Below are positions 5,103 to 5,134 of a DNA stretch of 5,134 bases, piece by piece. The stretch's first letter is position 1. Each line of letters starts with the position of its first letter. A program made the position numbers and the translations under genes. The notes under the pieces are model-generated. The model saw only the letters and a program-made list of their open reading frames with translations. It was not told the DNA's origin and made no database searches. Location of the stretch: positions 1 to 5,134 of the forward strand of contig JANKMV010000075.1 in the NCBI GenBank assembly GCA_024650095.1, read 5' to 3'. Origin of the DNA: Bacillota bacterium (GTDB lineage: Bacteria > Bacillota > Dethiobacteria > Dethiobacterales > Dethiobacteraceae).

Positions 5103-5134
5103 GTGACTGCTGTGATAATTTTATTTTTAGTGGC
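5103..5134 (+). CDS. mrpG: Start of probable MrpG (MnhG), cut off by the window end
   Basis: A GTG at 5103 behind an ideal AAGGAGG site opens a frame reading M-T-A-V-I-I-L-F-L-V before the window ends. The hydrophobic start fits the first helix of MrpG, the small subunit that follows MrpF in nearly all Mrp operons. The identity rests on position and hydrophobicity alone, since only 10 codons are visible. Confidence 0.65.
   Translation, partial: MTAVIILFLV

Overview
The window is a densely packed, single-direction (+ strand) stretch from an anaerobic, energy-conserving bacterium. It holds most of an Rnf operon, then moaC, then the start of an Mrp antiporter operon. The gene order (rnfD-G-E-A-B, with rnfC presumably just upstream), the cysteine-rich RnfB, the G-rich ribosome binding sites and the moderate GC content suggest an anaerobic member of the Bacillota, in Clostridia or Negativicutes. 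The genus cannot be told from the sequence alone.

Bases 1-3660 carry rnfD (5' end cut by the window edge), rnfG, rnfE, rnfA and rnfB. These encode subunits of the membrane ferredoxin:NAD+ oxidoreductase that couples electron flow to Na+ or H+ export. The genes overlap or are separated by only 11-13 bases and look like one transcript. RnfG is unusual: after the normal RnfG domain with its DxxSGAT flavinylation motif it has an Ala/Pro linker and a second FMN-binding domain with its own DxxSGAT motif. It could therefore carry two covalent FMNs.

Bases 3661-3810 are the only real intergenic region. It holds a strong 14-bp hairpin with one bulged base just after rnfB and no U-tract, framed by an 8-bp outer inverted repeat that includes the rnfB stop codon. 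A good sigma-A-type promoter follows (TTGACA, 17 bp, TAAACT), with a small palindrome overlapping its -10 side.

Bases 3811-5134 hold moaC (molybdenum cofactor synthesis), whose end overlaps mrpE by 8 bases. Then come mrpF (overlapping mrpE by 11 bases) and the first 10 codons of mrpG (GTG start). The tight coupling suggests that moaC and the Mrp Na+/H+ antiporter genes are transcribed together, with the remaining Mrp subunits expected beyond the window.

Taken together, Rnf builds an ion gradient from reduced ferredoxin and Mrp can exchange Na+ for H+, so the two neighbouring operons plausibly cooperate in ion homeostasis and energy conservation. MoaC supplies a cofactor for Mo/W enzymes such as formate dehydrogenases, which often operate in the same metabolism; that link is inference. 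No mobile element, CRISPR array, tRNA or rRNA was seen. The most notable observation is the tandem-flavin RnfG.
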